Assembly (NCBI GenBank): GCA_951812945.1
Contig: CATOTB010000001.1
Location: 124,001 to 188,000 of the forward strand
Origin: Candidatus Dadabacteria bacterium
GTDB lineage: Bacteria > Desulfobacterota_D > UBA1144 > Nemesobacterales > Nemesobacteraceae
Direction of reading: 5' to 3'
DNA length: 64,000 nt
In this document: positions 1 through 9,143 of the stretch, piece after piece
How positions within the stretch are numbered: position 1 is the stretch's first letter
How the letters are laid out: each line of letters starts with the position of its first letter
Translations under genes and position numbers: made by a program
Notes under the pieces: model-generated
What the model was told of the DNA's origin: nothing
Databases searched by the model: none
The model's input: the letters and a program-made list of their open reading frames with translations, nothing else

Positions 1-1
1 C

Positions 2-271
2 CTCGAACGAAAAAGACCACAAACCACAGAAAAAATCCCGTACGATGAACACAAGCTCCTCCCTGAAGCAGTAAAGGATCGCAAAAAGACTTCCTACGTG
101 AAGCGCCACCGTGAAAGGCAATCCCTGATCCTCCCAGGAAAAAAGCCATGGGACCAGGAACAGGTGAGCGGTGCTGCTTACCGGGAAAAACTCGGTTATT
201 CCCTGTATTACGCCGAGGATTATCGACTGCACTGTTTCCAATCTCTAACTCCCTGCAACCCCGTTTTCTAA
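2..271 (+). CDS. 3' end of an unidentified gene (partial)
   Basis: An open frame enters from the left edge and runs 89 codons to a TAA stop. The peptide is rich in Lys, Arg, Glu and Tyr and reads like real protein, but I recognise no family. It is convergent with uvrA and the two 3' ends overlap by 27 bp. The chance of such an open frame in random sequence is low but not negligible, so the gene is only possible. The N-terminal part lies outside the window. Confidence 0.35.
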   Translation, partial: LERKRPQTTEKIPYDEHKLLPEAVKDRKKTSYVKRHRERQSLILPGKKPWDQEQVSGAAYREKLGYSLYYAEDYRLHCFQSLTPCNPVF

Positions 272-3067
272 AACACCTCTGAGATAAAAGGCCGTGTGTG
301 AATCGCTGACCCCGCATATCTGCTCGGGGGTACCACAGGCCACAAGTTCTCCTCCATCCTCTCCGCCCCCGGGACCAAGATCAATTACGTGGTCCGCGCA
401 CTTTATTATGTCCAGATTATGTTCTATGACAACCACGGTGTTTCCGAGATCCACGAGCCTGTGTATCACCGAAACGAGCTTCTGTATATCGTCGAAATGA
501 AGCCCGACAGACGGTTCGTCAAGTATGTAGAGTGTTTTTCCAGAAGCTTTTTTCCCAAGCTCTCTCGCAAGCTTTATCCGCTGCGCCTCCCCTCCAGAAA
601 GAGTAGTCACCCGCTGCCCAAGTCTTACGTAGCCGAGCCCGACATCGTTTAAGACCCTGAGCTTTCCCGAAATCTTCGGGATGTTCTCGAAAAACTCAGC
701 CGCCTCCCTTATCGTCATATCAAGAACATCTGATATGCTCTTCCCCTTGTACCTGATCTCCAGAGTTTCGTCGTTATATCTTTTGCCTCCGCACACCTCG
801 CACGTAACGTAAACATCAGGAAGAAAATGCATCTCGATTCTTACGGTTCCACTTCCCCCGCACCCCGCGCAGCTTCCCTGGGAGAGGTTAAAGCTGAACC
901 TGCCCGGCCCGTATCCCATCACCTTCGACTCCGGAAGCATGGAGAAGATTTTTCTTATCTCGGTAAGCACACCGGTATAAGTTGCGGGGTTTGATCTCGG
1001 GGTTCTGCCTATCGGGCTCTGATCAACTTTGATGACCTTGTCGAGATTCTCGGTGCCGACAATTCCCCCGTGAGGCGCAACGCGGTTTCGTCCCCTGTTA
1101 AGCTTTCTCGAGAGACCGCTGTAAAGAGTATCAACTACAAGGGTGCTTTTCCCCGACCCTGAAACTCCCGTCACGCATATAAATGTTCCGAGAGGAAAAT
1201 CGACGTCGATTTTCCTCAGATTGTTCCCGAAAGCTCCACGCACCCCGATCCGGGCAGCGGAGGATCGTCTCGACCCGGGCACAGGGATTTTCTTTTTGCC
1301 CGAAAGGTATCTTCCGGTAACCGAACCGGCGCAGCGGGAGATTTTCCCGACGCTTCCCGAGCAGACAACCTCGCCTCCGAGCTCGCCGGCCCCCGGACCG
1401 ACGTCAAGCACGAAATCCGCGCTCTTTATGGTTTCCTCGTCATGCTCGACGACAATTATCGTGTTGCCCATGTCCCTTATGCTCTTTAGTGTTTCAACGA
1501 GTTTTTTGTTGTCCTTCGGGTGAAGTCCTATGGAAGGTTCGTCAAGCACGTACGTTATTCCCGTAAGTTTCGAACCCACCTGCGTCGCGAGCCTCACCCT
1601 TTGAGCCTCTCCACCAGAAAGAGTCGGAGCCGTACGGTCAAGACTCACATAACCAAGTCCTATGTCCCCGAGAAAACCGAGCCGGGAGGATATCTCTTTT
1701 ACTACTTCTCCCGCAATCTTTGTCTCTCTTCCGGAAAGCTCAAGCGACTCGAAGTAAGGGAGAAGGTCGCAAATGGCCATCCCCGCGAGATCCGATATGG
1801 TTTTTTCCCTGAGAAGCACGGAAAGGGCAATCCTGTTGAGCCGGGCTCCGTCGCACTTTCTGCACGGAACCGTCCTCATGTACTTTGAGAGTTTTTCCCG
1901 AAGCTCTTCCGACTGGGTCTGTGAATACCATTCCATGAGCATGCCGACGATTCCCGGAAAGGTCGCAACGTACTCCCTGAGTCTTCCCCTCCTCGCTTTC
2001 CTGAAGCTTATCCTCTCCGTCCCCGAACCGTACAGTATCTTTTGTTTGTGCAGAGAGGTGAGCTGAGAAAACGGCACGTCGAGTGCGAAGCCGTAATGAT
2101 CGGAGAGTCCCTCGAGCATTCGGGTAATGTATTTTGAATCTTCAAACGGTTTGATCGCTCCTTTGGAAAGGGATTTCCCCGGGTCTTCCACTATGAGCTC
2201 AGGATCGAAAAATGTCTCGAATCCAAGCCCCTGACAGTTCACACACGCGCCGTAGGGGCTGTTAAAGGAGAAAAGCCTGGGGGATATCTCAGGGTAGTTT
2301 ATCGCACAGCGGGGACAGGAAAAATGTTCGCTGAAAGTGAGAATTTTCCCGCCTTCGATTTCGCATTTTAAAAGCCCTCCCGATCTTTTAAGGGCTAGGG
2401 AGACTGCGTCAGCTAGCCTTTTTTTCGAACTCTCCCCGCGCAGGACAATGCTGTCCACCAAGAGTTCGATAGTGTGCTTTTTGTTGCGGGAAAGCTCTAT
2501 GCTATCTTCAAGGTCGTAGGTCTCTCCGTCAATTCTCACCCTCACGAAGCCTTCCCTTCTCATGTCCTCAAGCTCTTTTCTGTATATCCCCTTTCTTCCC
2601 TGAACTACCGGGGAATACACACACACAGGCTTTTTACCCGCTTCTTCGCAGATTCTCTCAATCATGCTCAAGGGGGTCTGGGAAGCTATTTCCTCACCGC
2701 ACTCATAGCAGTGCGGCTCTGCGATCACGGAGAAAAGCACGCGCATGTAGTCATATATCTCCGTTATGGTCCCGACGGTTGAGCGCGGGTTTCTGTGAAA
2801 GGTTTTCTGATCGACCGAAACGGAGGGAGAAAGACCCTCGACGAAGTCGACGTCCGGCTTGTCAAGCTTCTCAACAAACTGCCTGGCGTAGGAGGAAAGG
2901 GACTCCATGAATCTTCTCTGCGCCTCGGCAAAAAGTATGTCGAAAACTAGGGAAGACTTTCCCGAACCGCTCACTCCCGTGACAACGGTGAAGCTTCGCC
3001 TCGGTATTTTGACGTCTATGTTCTTGAGATTGTGCTCTCGCGCACCAACTATGCTTATGAATTTCAA
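245..3067 (-). CDS. uvrA: Excinuclease ABC subunit UvrA
   Basis: UvrA is the DNA damage-sensing ATPase of nucleotide excision repair; it scans DNA as a dimer and loads UvrB. From the chosen TTG start the protein has 940 residues, the same as E. coli UvrA. The first Walker A motif (GVSGSGKS) falls at residues 31-38. Two ABC signature motifs (LSGGEAQR) are seen, one in each half, together with CxxC zinc-module pairs, including a CAGCGGSG...CEVCGG pair in the second half. I chose the TTG at 3067 because a GGGGAG ribosome-binding site lies 8 nt upstream; another TTG seven codons earlier has no such site. The amidotransferase gene lies 37 bp upstream on the same strand, so the two may be cotranscribed. 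I see no clear LexA-type operator in the short gap. Confidence 0.97.
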   Translation of the reverse strand: MKFISIVGAREHNLKNIDVKIPRRSFTVVTGVSGSGKSSLVFDILFAEAQRRFMESLSSYARQFVEKLDKPDVDFVEGLSPSVSVDQKTFHRNPRSTVGTITEIYDYMRVLFSVIAEPHCYECGEEIASQTPLSMIERICEEAGKKPVCVYSPVVQGRKGIYRKELEDMRREGFVRVRIDGETYDLEDSIELSRNKKHTIELLVDSIVLRGESSKKRLADAVSLALKRSGGLLKCEIEGGKILTFSEHFSCPRCAINYPEISPRLFSFNSPYGACVNCQGLGFETFFDPELIVEDPGKSLSKGAIKPFEDSKYITRMLEGLSDHYGFALDVPFSQLTSLHKQKILYGSGTERISFRKARRGRLREYVATFPGIVGMLMEWYSQTQSEELREKLSKYMRTVPCRKCDGARLNRIALSVLLREKTISDLAGMAICDLLPYFESLELSGRETKIAGEVVKEISSRLGFLGDIGLGYVSLDRTAPTLSGGEAQRVRLATQVGSKLTGITYVLDEPSIGLHPKDNKKLVETLKSIRDMGNTIIVVEHDEETIKSADFVLDVGPGAGELGGEVVCSGSVGKISRCAGSVTGRYLSGKKKIPVPGSRRSSAARIGVRGAFGNNLRKIDVDFPLGTFICVTGVSGSGKSTLVVDTLYSGLSRKLNRGRNRVAPHGGIVGTENLDKVIKVDQSPIGRTPRSNPATYTGVLTEIRKIFSMLPESKVMGYGPGRFSFNLSQGSCAGCGGSGTVRIEMHFLPDVYVTCEVCGGKRYNDETLEIRYKGKSISDVLDMTIREAAEFFENIPKISGKLRVLNDVGLGYVRLGQRVTTLSGGEAQRIKLARELGKKASGKTLYILDEPSVGLHFDDIQKLVSVIHRLVDLGNTVVVIEHNLDIIKCADHVIDLGPGGGEDGGELVACGTPEQICGVSDSHTAFYLRGVLENGVAGS

Positions 3068-3104
3068 TCTGAAGGCTCCCCAAGGCAAAAATACGCAGAT
3101 AAAA

Positions 3105-3863
3105 TTACCCGATACTCGGGGAACCGTCCGCCGTCTGGGCGGCCTCTGTGAGGAACCGGGTGAAAATCAGTTCGGACAGGCGGGTCCGCTCAAGCTCGGG
3201 ATGCCACTGAATCCCCATTACGCGGCCGTCTGTGGACTCAAATCCCTCGACTATTCCGTCCGGGGCTAAGGCACTTACCCGAAGACCCTCTCCCACGCTG
3301 TTTATCGCCTGGTGGTGGTAGCTTTTTATCTCGAATTTCCTTTCTTCCGTAAAGCTGCCGAAGAGCGTGTCCTCAAGAACCGTGACCCCGTGAACCTCGC
3401 CCCCCTCGTGACAAAGTGCGTCGGGCAGAAGCGCTTTTATGTCCTGATGAATTGAGCCCCCGTAGAAAACGTTTATAAACTGCATGCCCCCGCATATGCC
3501 GAGAACCGGCATGTCTCTTTCGAGCGCAAGGCGCAGGACACTGAACTCCGTTTCAGTTCTCTCGGGGCTCATTGGCTTTATGGCTGGATGCGGGGATTCG
3601 CCGTAGAACTTCGGGTCCATGTCCCTTGAACCCGGTATCAAAAGCCCGTCAATAGCGGAGACTATACTGAACAGAAAATCCGAGCCTGACGTTTCAGCGA
3701 CTGTGGGAATCAGAACTGGCGCACCACCGTAGAACTCAACGGCCTTCGAGTAGGCGGACTCTATGAGGTTTGATTTGTCTTCAAGGTCGGTTGTTATGCC
3801 GATAATCGGTCGCGCTTCAGCACTCGCCGGTTTTTGGGCCAAAGGAAAGTCCCTCTCGTTCAC
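3105..3863 (-). CDS. Class-I glutamine amidotransferase-like hydrolase (peptidase C26, PuuD-like)
   Basis: The 252-residue cytosolic protein has the class-I amidotransferase fold. The nucleophile elbow GICGGMQ places the catalytic Cys at about residue 124, and the His/Glu pair sits in QWHPE (about H221 and E223). Fusion partners are absent. This layout matches gamma-glutamyl-gamma-aminobutyrate hydrolases of the PuuD type, which cleave gamma-glutamyl amides during polyamine breakdown, but no other putrescine catabolism gene is visible nearby, so the substrate is open. The start is a GTG with no strong ribosome-binding site; the conserved domain begins near residue 19, so a later start is possible. 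uvrA follows 37 bp downstream. Confidence 0.85.
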   Translation of the reverse strand: MNERDFPLAQKPASAEARPIIGITTDLEDKSNLIESAYSKAVEFYGGAPVLIPTVAETSGSDFLFSIVSAIDGLLIPGSRDMDPKFYGESPHPAIKPMSPERTETEFSVLRLALERDMPVLGICGGMQFINVFYGGSIHQDIKALLPDALCHEGGEVHGVTVLEDTLFGSFTEERKFEIKSYHHQAINSVGEGLRVSALAPDGIVEGFESTDGRVMGIQWHPELERTRLSELIFTRFLTEAAQTADGSPSIG

Positions 3864-3936
3864 GTAACAGAATAAGTTCAGGCGTGATAAAGCTTACCCG
3901 CAGACCCGAGAATATGTACAGCGCGCCGGTCCCGGT

Positions 3937-4743
3937 TTATTCCGAAACGATCATACGCGAGTTAAGAGGCTGCACTGGGCGCGCGTTTACGGAAAAAACC
4001 TGCCTGAATTTTTCAATCTGCCCTTTGGAAAAACGGATCGGTTCACGAAGCACATACCAGTTCACTCCCTCCGTACAGGGCGGGGTGGTAAGGGATCCCA
4101 TAAAGCGATAATAACGCAAATCGCCGGGCAGCAGCTCCGCCGCGTTCACCATGACGTCCTCATGCGTAACCGCTCCAGCTTTACGCAACGGCAGGTACCG
4201 CCAAATTTCTTCGGCCGCCGCGCTTGGTTTGCCTTCCTCAATCATTACGCCGACAACCCCCAAGATCCCACTCTCCGTTTTGTGCACCAGATGCATTTCC
4301 ATGGCATATGACTTGCTGTTTATTGTGTTTTCGCTCGGGGTGTGGAAATGGAGCTGCAATAAACGATAGATGATGCCACCCACCCTTAAAGTGCCGCCTT
4401 CGGGAAAATTCACCCGCACGGTGTGACCGTTGTTGAGAATTTCAAGCGGAGAATCTCTGTAGTCAAACACCAAATCGGGCAGATCCGCCGAAAAAGTGGG
4501 CTTGATATCCACGGGAGACTGAAATTTCCCCAGACCGCACGCTCTGAATTCAGGCTTCAAATTACCCCAATTGCCCGGAGCACCTTCACCTTCATAACCC
4601 CATTCGACCTTGGTTCCATGGATTCGCTCGGCGCTCTCGGCGTAAACAAAACCAGCCATTACCACCGCAAAAGCACCAACCACCGACAGCCTAAGAAACC
4701 ACTTACGAGAGATTTGGTGGCTATGCCGCATGTTTGTCTCCAC
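3937..4743 (-). CDS. Periplasmic alpha-type carbonic anhydrase
   Basis: The enzyme hydrates CO2 to bicarbonate with a catalytic zinc. The 268-residue precursor starts with a basic stretch and a hydrophobic segment (about residues 15-35) ending in a likely cleavage site VYA/ES, so the mature protein is exported. Three zinc histidines are visible: two in LHFHTPSE (about H132 and H134) and one in EMHLVH (about H151). The GKFQSPVDI stretch and a C-terminal TPPCTEGVNW motif are also typical of alpha-class enzymes. The upstream gap to htpX is about 110 bp on the same strand. An internal Met at residue 5 is an alternative start. Export fits periplasmic CO2 handling or pH buffering. Confidence 0.93.
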   Translation of the reverse strand: METNMRHSHQISRKWFLRLSVVGAFAVVMAGFVYAESAERIHGTKVEWGYEGEGAPGNWGNLKPEFRACGLGKFQSPVDIKPTFSADLPDLVFDYRDSPLEILNNGHTVRVNFPEGGTLRVGGIIYRLLQLHFHTPSENTINSKSYAMEMHLVHKTESGILGVVGVMIEEGKPSAAAEEIWRYLPLRKAGAVTHEDVMVNAAELLPGDLRYYRFMGSLTTPPCTEGVNWYVLREPIRFSKGQIEKFRQVFSVNARPVQPLNSRMIVSE

Positions 4744-4851
4744 ACTTCCACCGACCGTTCACGGACTCAACCGAGAACTTCGTACTTCCCCCGGATTCTG
4801 CGCGTTCTCTTCCGACTTGGGAATTTCACGTTACAAAAAGATCTTTCAGTG

Positions 4852-5712
4852 CTAACGCGCACCGCCGACCATCGCTTCCAGCCGGGCAACCCTTTCTTCC
4901 GTCGGAGGATGAGTGCTGAAAAGCTTTGCGAAACCTCCCCCGATCATCGGGCTCACTATCATCATGTGAGCTGTACTCTCAGCCGCCTGTTCGCTCACCT
5001 GCAGGGGAATTCTTGACGCTCCCACCTGCAGCTTTCTAAGCGCGTCGGCCAGATAAAGAGGGTTTCCGCATATCTCGGCCCCTGTTTTATCCGCTCCGAA
5101 CTCTCTTGTCCTCGATATGGCCATCCTCACGATCATTGCCGCCATCGGAGCGATAATGGCCATAGCCAGAAGTCCCAGCATCCCTCCACCTCTTCTGTCA
5201 CCGCCTCCCCCTCCAAAAATAGCCGCAAACTGCGCCATGTATGCAATGTAACTGATAGCACCTGCGATCGTCGCCGCCACAGAACCGATCAGTATGTCTC
5301 TGTTCCTTATATGGGCAAGTTCATGAGCGATTACGCCTTTAAGCTCATTTCGGTTCAAAAGACGCATTATTCCCTGAGTGACCGCTACGGCCGAGTGGTG
5401 CGGATCCCGTCCCGTGGCAAAGGCGTTTGGAGCCTGTTCAGGGATTATGTAGACCCGAGGCATCGGAAGCCCGGCTATCTGGGCAAGCTCCTCCACATCG
5501 GAATAAAGCTGAGGAGCGTCGTCCCTTCCGACTTCACTCGCCTTGTACATCCTGAGAACGATTTTATCGCTCCACCAGTAGCTTGCGAAATTCATCACCC
5601 CGGCAAGAACAAGCGCAATCATAGCACCGTTTTTGCCCCCGATCATACCCCCCACCCAAACCAGAATGGCGGAGAGAAAAGCAAGCAGAAAAAGACTTTT
5701 AAGGGTATTCAT
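4852..5712 (-). CDS. htpX: HtpX-type membrane zinc metalloprotease
   Basis: HtpX degrades damaged or misfolded inner-membrane proteins alongside FtsH. The 286-residue protein has two N-terminal hydrophobic helices (about 5-45), the M48 zinc motif HELAH at about residues 130-134 and the third zinc ligand in the SRTREFGAD block (about E205). A second hydrophobic region with a Gly-rich loop ([11 protein letters not shown]) lies between them, as in the family. Length and order match HtpX. It is divergent from mnmG, with about 285 bp between the two starts. That gap contains no gene that I can see. Confidence 0.95.
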   Translation of the reverse strand: MNTLKSLFLLAFLSAILVWVGGMIGGKNGAMIALVLAGVMNFASYWWSDKIVLRMYKASEVGRDDAPQLYSDVEELAQIAGLPMPRVYIIPEQAPNAFATGRDPHHSAVAVTQGIMRLLNRNELKGVIAHELAHIRNRDILIGSVAATIAGAISYIAYMAQFAAIFGGGGGDRRGGGMLGLLAMAIIAPMAAMIVRMAISRTREFGADKTGAEICGNPLYLADALRKLQVGASRIPLQVSEQAAESTAHMMIVSPMIGGGFAKLFSTHPPTEERVARLEAMVGGAR

Positions 5713-5997
5713 TTTCTAAAGATGCCTCCGAAATATTTTCCAAGCCCAAAGAAAAACAATGGGTTCCTCTTACAAGAGATATAATAATACCGGCCGCAGC
5801 AAATTCAACGAAAAGCATCTATTTTTAAGTCACAACGTGATTATCACCATCCTTATGCGATTCTACCGTAAGACTTAACCTCTCGGCTGAAATCTCAAAT
5901 AAATCACCTACGAAAACTCCAAAGTCGTCTTTCGTTTATCCGTCAGGCTTTGGCGGTTATACTTGGCACAGGAAAACCACTTGGGTGGTTTAGAAAA

Positions 5998-7914
5998 ATG
6001 TCTCTTGCAAGTTCAAAAAAATACGAAGTGATAGTTATAGGAGCAGGACACGCGGGCTGCGAGGCGGCACTTGCCGCTGCCAGAATGGGCTGTACAACCT
6101 TGGTTGTCACGGCGAATATAGACACCATTGGGCTCATGTCGTGTAATCCTTCAATAGGAGGCGTTGGAAAAGGACACCTGGTAAAGGAAATAGACGCCCT
6201 TGGCGGCGAGATGGGAAAAGCCGCCGACACCGCAGCCATACAGTTCAGAAGACTGAACACCCGAAAGGGAGCAGCGGTTCAGGCAACCAGGATACAGGCC
6301 GACCGCCAAAGCTACAGAACCTATATGAAAAAGGCTCTTGAGAGCGAACCCAATATAGAGATAAAACAGGCGATGGTCGAGGAGTTTCTGGTCGACGGCA
6401 AAAAAGTCGCGGGAGTTAAAACAGCGCTCGGTGAGAAGTTTTTCTCAGATACCGTTGTGGTTACCCCTGGAACGTTTCCCGGAGGACTCATACACATAGG
6501 GCTTACCCGGATTTCGTCGGGGCGGGCGGGGGAAGCCGCCGCGGGAGCCATATCGAATTCCTTTGCGGATCTGGGTTTCACAACGGGCAGACTTAAAACC
6601 GGAACCCCTCCGCGCTTTGATGGAAGAACTATCGAGTGGGACAAGCTTGAGAGACAGGATGGGGATGAGAATCCGGTGCCTTTTTCCTTCTCCGCTAGAA
6701 AAATCACGACTGAGCAGATGCCGTGCTACATAACCTACACCAACGAGGAAACCCACCGCGTCATAAACGAAAACATCGACAAGTCCCCTCTTTACTCCGG
6801 CCTCATAAAGGGAATAGGCCCAAGGTACTGTCCCTCGATAGAAGACAAGGTAGTCAAGTTTCCCGATCGGAACCGCCACCAGATATTTCTCGAACCTGAG
6901 GGAAGAAACACTTACGAAATCTATCCCAACGGAATTTCAACCAGCCTTCCCATTGAAGTTCAGCACGAGTTCTCAAGAACCATGGAAGGACTTCGCAACG
7001 TGGAAATAATGAGGCCGGGATACGCGGTTGAATATGACTTTCTCGACCCCACCCAGCTCGGAGCGACCCTTGAATCAAAGCTTCTTGGAAACATATTTTT
7101 CGCAGGACAGGTAAACGGAACCACGGGCTATGAGGAGGCGGCAAGCCAGGGATTAATAGCGGGAATAAACGCGGCGCTTCGGGTAAAGGGGAAGGATCCT
7201 TTCGTGCTCGGACGCTCGGAGGCCTACATAGGAATTCTGATTGATGATCTGGTCACAAAAGGAGTCGATGAGCCCTACAGGATGTTTACCTCAAGGGCAG
7301 AGTACAGACTTATACTGAGAGAGGATAACGCCGACTTAAGACTCGGGGAGCTTGGACACTCCATAGGGCTTCTTAGCGACGAGCGGATTGAGAAATTTCG
7401 CGCCAGGAAAACCGCGCTTGAAAACGAACTCGCAAGGCTTGAAAAAGAAAAGGTGGTTCCAAACGAAAAGACAAACAGGATTCTTGAGAATCTTGGCTCC
7501 CAGAGAATCAAAAAGCCTCAGAGCCTAAAAGAGATACTCAGAAGACCCGAATTCAAGTATGAAATGCTGGGCTTTATAGACTCCGTAGCGAATCCGGACA
7601 TCTCCCCGAAACTCGGGGCGCAGATAGAGATGGAAGTAAAATACGAGGGCTACATAAAAAGGCAGAGAGAAGAAGTCGGGAAGTTTCAAAAATTCGAGAA
7701 CATGAAAATCCCGGAGACATTTGAGTACGGAAACATCCCAGGACTTTCAAACGAAATTGTTCAGAAACTCTCAAGAGTAAAGCCCGAATCGGTAGGTCAG
7801 GCAAGCCGGGTTTCAGGTATAACCCCCGCCGCTATATCAGTACTGCTTGTTCATATCAGAAAAACGCGGGGGTTTGAGCAGGAAGCTCAGTTGAAATCAA
7901 GTTCCCCGTCGTAA
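5998..7914 (+). CDS. mnmG: tRNA uridine-5-carboxymethylaminomethyl modification enzyme MnmG
   Basis: MnmG (GidA) is the FAD-binding partner of MnmE; together they install the cmnm5 group on the wobble uridine of several tRNAs. From the ATG at 5998 the protein has 638 residues, with the dinucleotide-binding motif GAGHAGCEA near residues 15-23 and the family block CNPSIGG just after. A TTG 16 codons upstream extends the frame, but it lacks homology to the usual MnmG N-terminus. A TATACT hexamer at about 5957-5962 could be a -10 element placing transcription start between the two candidates, which favours the ATG. The 3' end overlaps a small gene on the other strand by 28 bp. Confidence 0.97.
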   Translation: MSLASSKKYEVIVIGAGHAGCEAALAAARMGCTTLVVTANIDTIGLMSCNPSIGGVGKGHLVKEIDALGGEMGKAADTAAIQFRRLNTRKGAAVQATRIQADRQSYRTYMKKALESEPNIEIKQAMVEEFLVDGKKVAGVKTALGEKFFSDTVVVTPGTFPGGLIHIGLTRISSGRAGEAAAGAISNSFADLGFTTGRLKTGTPPRFDGRTIEWDKLERQDGDENPVPFSFSARKITTEQMPCYITYTNEETHRVINENIDKSPLYSGLIKGIGPRYCPSIEDKVVKFPDRNRHQIFLEPEGRNTYEIYPNGISTSLPIEVQHEFSRTMEGLRNVEIMRPGYAVEYDFLDPTQLGATLESKLLGNIFFAGQVNGTTGYEEAASQGLIAGINAALRVKGKDPFVLGRSEAYIGILIDDLVTKGVDEPYRMFTSRAEYRLILREDNADLRLGELGHSIGLLSDERIEKFRARKTALENELARLEKEKVVPNEKTNRILENLGSQRIKKPQSLKEILRRPEFKYEMLGFIDSVANPDISPKLGAQIEMEVKYEGYIKRQREEVGKFQKFENMKIPETFEYGNIPGLSNEIVQKLSRVKPESVGQASRVSGITPAAISVLLVHIRKTRGFEQEAQLKSSSPS

Positions 7915-8060
7915 AAGCTGTCGGCCCCTTCCATCTCCTCAAGCTCCTGCTCGTAAAGTTCCATTGTGTCGCAGTCGCTTCCGATGTAACCGGAGCCCTC
8001 TGGATCCTGCATCATCTCAACAAGATCTCTTACTTTTTTATCATTCCTTCTATTAGCCAT
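7887..8060 (-). CDS. Small acidic hypothetical protein (57 aa)
   Basis: A 57-codon gene starts at an ATG directly behind a strong AGGGGGGA ribosome-binding site (about 7 nt spacing). The protein starts with a basic segment (MANRRNDKKVRD) and continues very acidic, with a Glu-rich probable helix and one Cys near residue 30. There is no signal peptide or membrane segment. I do not recognise a family. The last 28 bp overlap the end of mnmG in a convergent arrangement. The good ribosome-binding site and biased composition argue for a real gene; a conserved-family search would settle it. Confidence 0.6.
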   Translation of the reverse strand: MANRRNDKKVRDLVEMMQDPEGSGYIGSDCDTMELYEQELEEMEGADSFYDGELDFN

Positions 8061-8222
8061 TTGGTCCCCCCTGAAAAAATTTTACATAGAGTATAGGAGC
8101 AGTTTTCACAAATGCAACAGTCTCGACAAAAAAAATAGTTGCCGCTGACCGCTCGATGCAATCACGACAGCATCCCGTTCGTCTCTACTAAGTAAGTACA
8201 CACTCTAAAGGAGGTATTCAAC

Positions 8223-8606
8223 ATGAAGAGCATAATGGGAATACTGGTTTTTCTGGCTTTTACTTCGACCGCCTTTGCCGCCGATGACCCGAGCATAAAA
8301 GGGGACAGACGCCTCGGGATCCAGACGGCGATGCAGGAGCACATTGACCACAACACGGTGGACGGACATTATGTACTGTATGACGCAGTCACGGACGACC
8401 TGCTCAAACTGAAGCTCGTAAAACTGCATGACGGAATCGTGAAAAAAGCCGATTACTACGTCAGTTGCGCGGATTTCCACGACCGCAACGGCGTCTATTT
8501 CGACCTTGATTTTCTGGTGATCGAAAAAGACGGCAAGTTTCAAGCCTTGCAAGGTATTGTGCACAAAGTCGGGAACGTCAAACGGAAGTATCATCTGGAA
8601 AACTGA
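8223..8606 (+). CDS. Small secreted hypothetical protein next to an ECF sigma factor
   Basis: The 127-residue precursor has a clear signal peptide (about residues 1-19, ending AFA/AD), so the mature protein is a roughly 108-residue periplasmic or secreted product. It contains several His and Asp residues (HIDHN near the N-terminus, CADFHDRNG further on) and one Cys. I recognise no family. A near-perfect AAAGGAGGT ribosome-binding site precedes the ATG. It is the first gene of a three-gene set with the sigma factor and a membrane protein downstream, so it may be the sensor ligand, the effector or the target of that system. Confidence that it is a gene is high; its function is unknown. Confidence 0.8.
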   Translation: MKSIMGILVFLAFTSTAFAADDPSIKGDRRLGIQTAMQEHIDHNTVDGHYVLYDAVTDDLLKLKLVKLHDGIVKKADYYVSCADFHDRNGVYFDLDFLVIEKDGKFQALQGIVHKVGNVKRKYHLEN

Positions 8607-8635
8607 ATTGACCACAGGAATATAGGGACTTGCAA

Positions 8636-8659
8636 GCGGTCGGGGACAGTCCTGACCGC
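8636..8659 (+). other. Intercistronic hairpin before the ECF sigma gene
   Basis: The arms GCGGTC and GACCGC flank a short inner GGAC/GTCC pairing, giving a stable stem in the gap between the secreted protein gene and the sigma factor gene. There is no T-run, so it is not a simple terminator. It may protect the upstream mRNA end or set the ratio of the two products. Confidence 0.4.
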
Positions 8660-8667
8660 GTGAAGCC

Positions 8668-9138
8668 ATGCCAGCACCGTCATCACTCAGTGAAGAAGAA
8701 CTGTTACAGAGCGGATTCCGGTATGCATACGCACTCACTCATCACCATCACGACGCTGAGGACCTAGTGCAGACGGCTTGGCTGAAATTGCATCAGCGGT
8801 ATAGCGAGGTGAAAACGAAGGCTCTTTTTTTCACAACTATCCGAAATCTTTACATCGACCAATATCGCAGACGGAAACGCGTCTGGTTTATCTCGCTCAC
8901 CAGCGAACACGAGCACCTTTCAGCCTCCGTGGACACCGGCGGGGAGAATACAAAAGTCGCGATAGATCAGATGCTTTCCAATCTTCGGGACATCGAGCGA
9001 GAAGCGCTGTTTCTACATATCGTGGAGGGTTACTCGGCTAATGAAATTGCCACGCTGACCGGCAGGCCTCGGGGAACCGTCCTGAGTCTCATACATAGGA
9101 GTAAGAAAAAACTGGCTGCCCTAGGCGTGGCCGACTGA
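8668..9138 (+). CDS. ECF-type RNA polymerase sigma factor
   Basis: A 156-residue sigma-70 family protein with only regions 2 and 4. The region 2 block HHHDAEDLVQTAWLKLH lies at about residues 26-42, followed by an FFTTIRNLYIDQYRRRKR promoter-melting segment. Region 4 (about 108-152) contains the helix-turn-helix ANEIATLTGRPRGTVLSLIHR. The absence of regions 1 and 3 and the size define an extracytoplasmic-function factor. The membrane-protein gene downstream starts 5 bp after the stop, the usual place for an anti-sigma. The ribosome-binding site is weak. The target promoters are not obvious here, although autoregulation from upstream of the secreted protein gene is likely. Confidence 0.9.
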   Translation: MPAPSSLSEEELLQSGFRYAYALTHHHHDAEDLVQTAWLKLHQRYSEVKTKALFFTTIRNLYIDQYRRRKRVWFISLTSEHEHLSASVDTGGENTKVAIDQMLSNLRDIEREALFLHIVEGYSANEIATLTGRPRGTVLSLIHRSKKKLAALGVAD

Positions 9139-9143
9139 AGATC

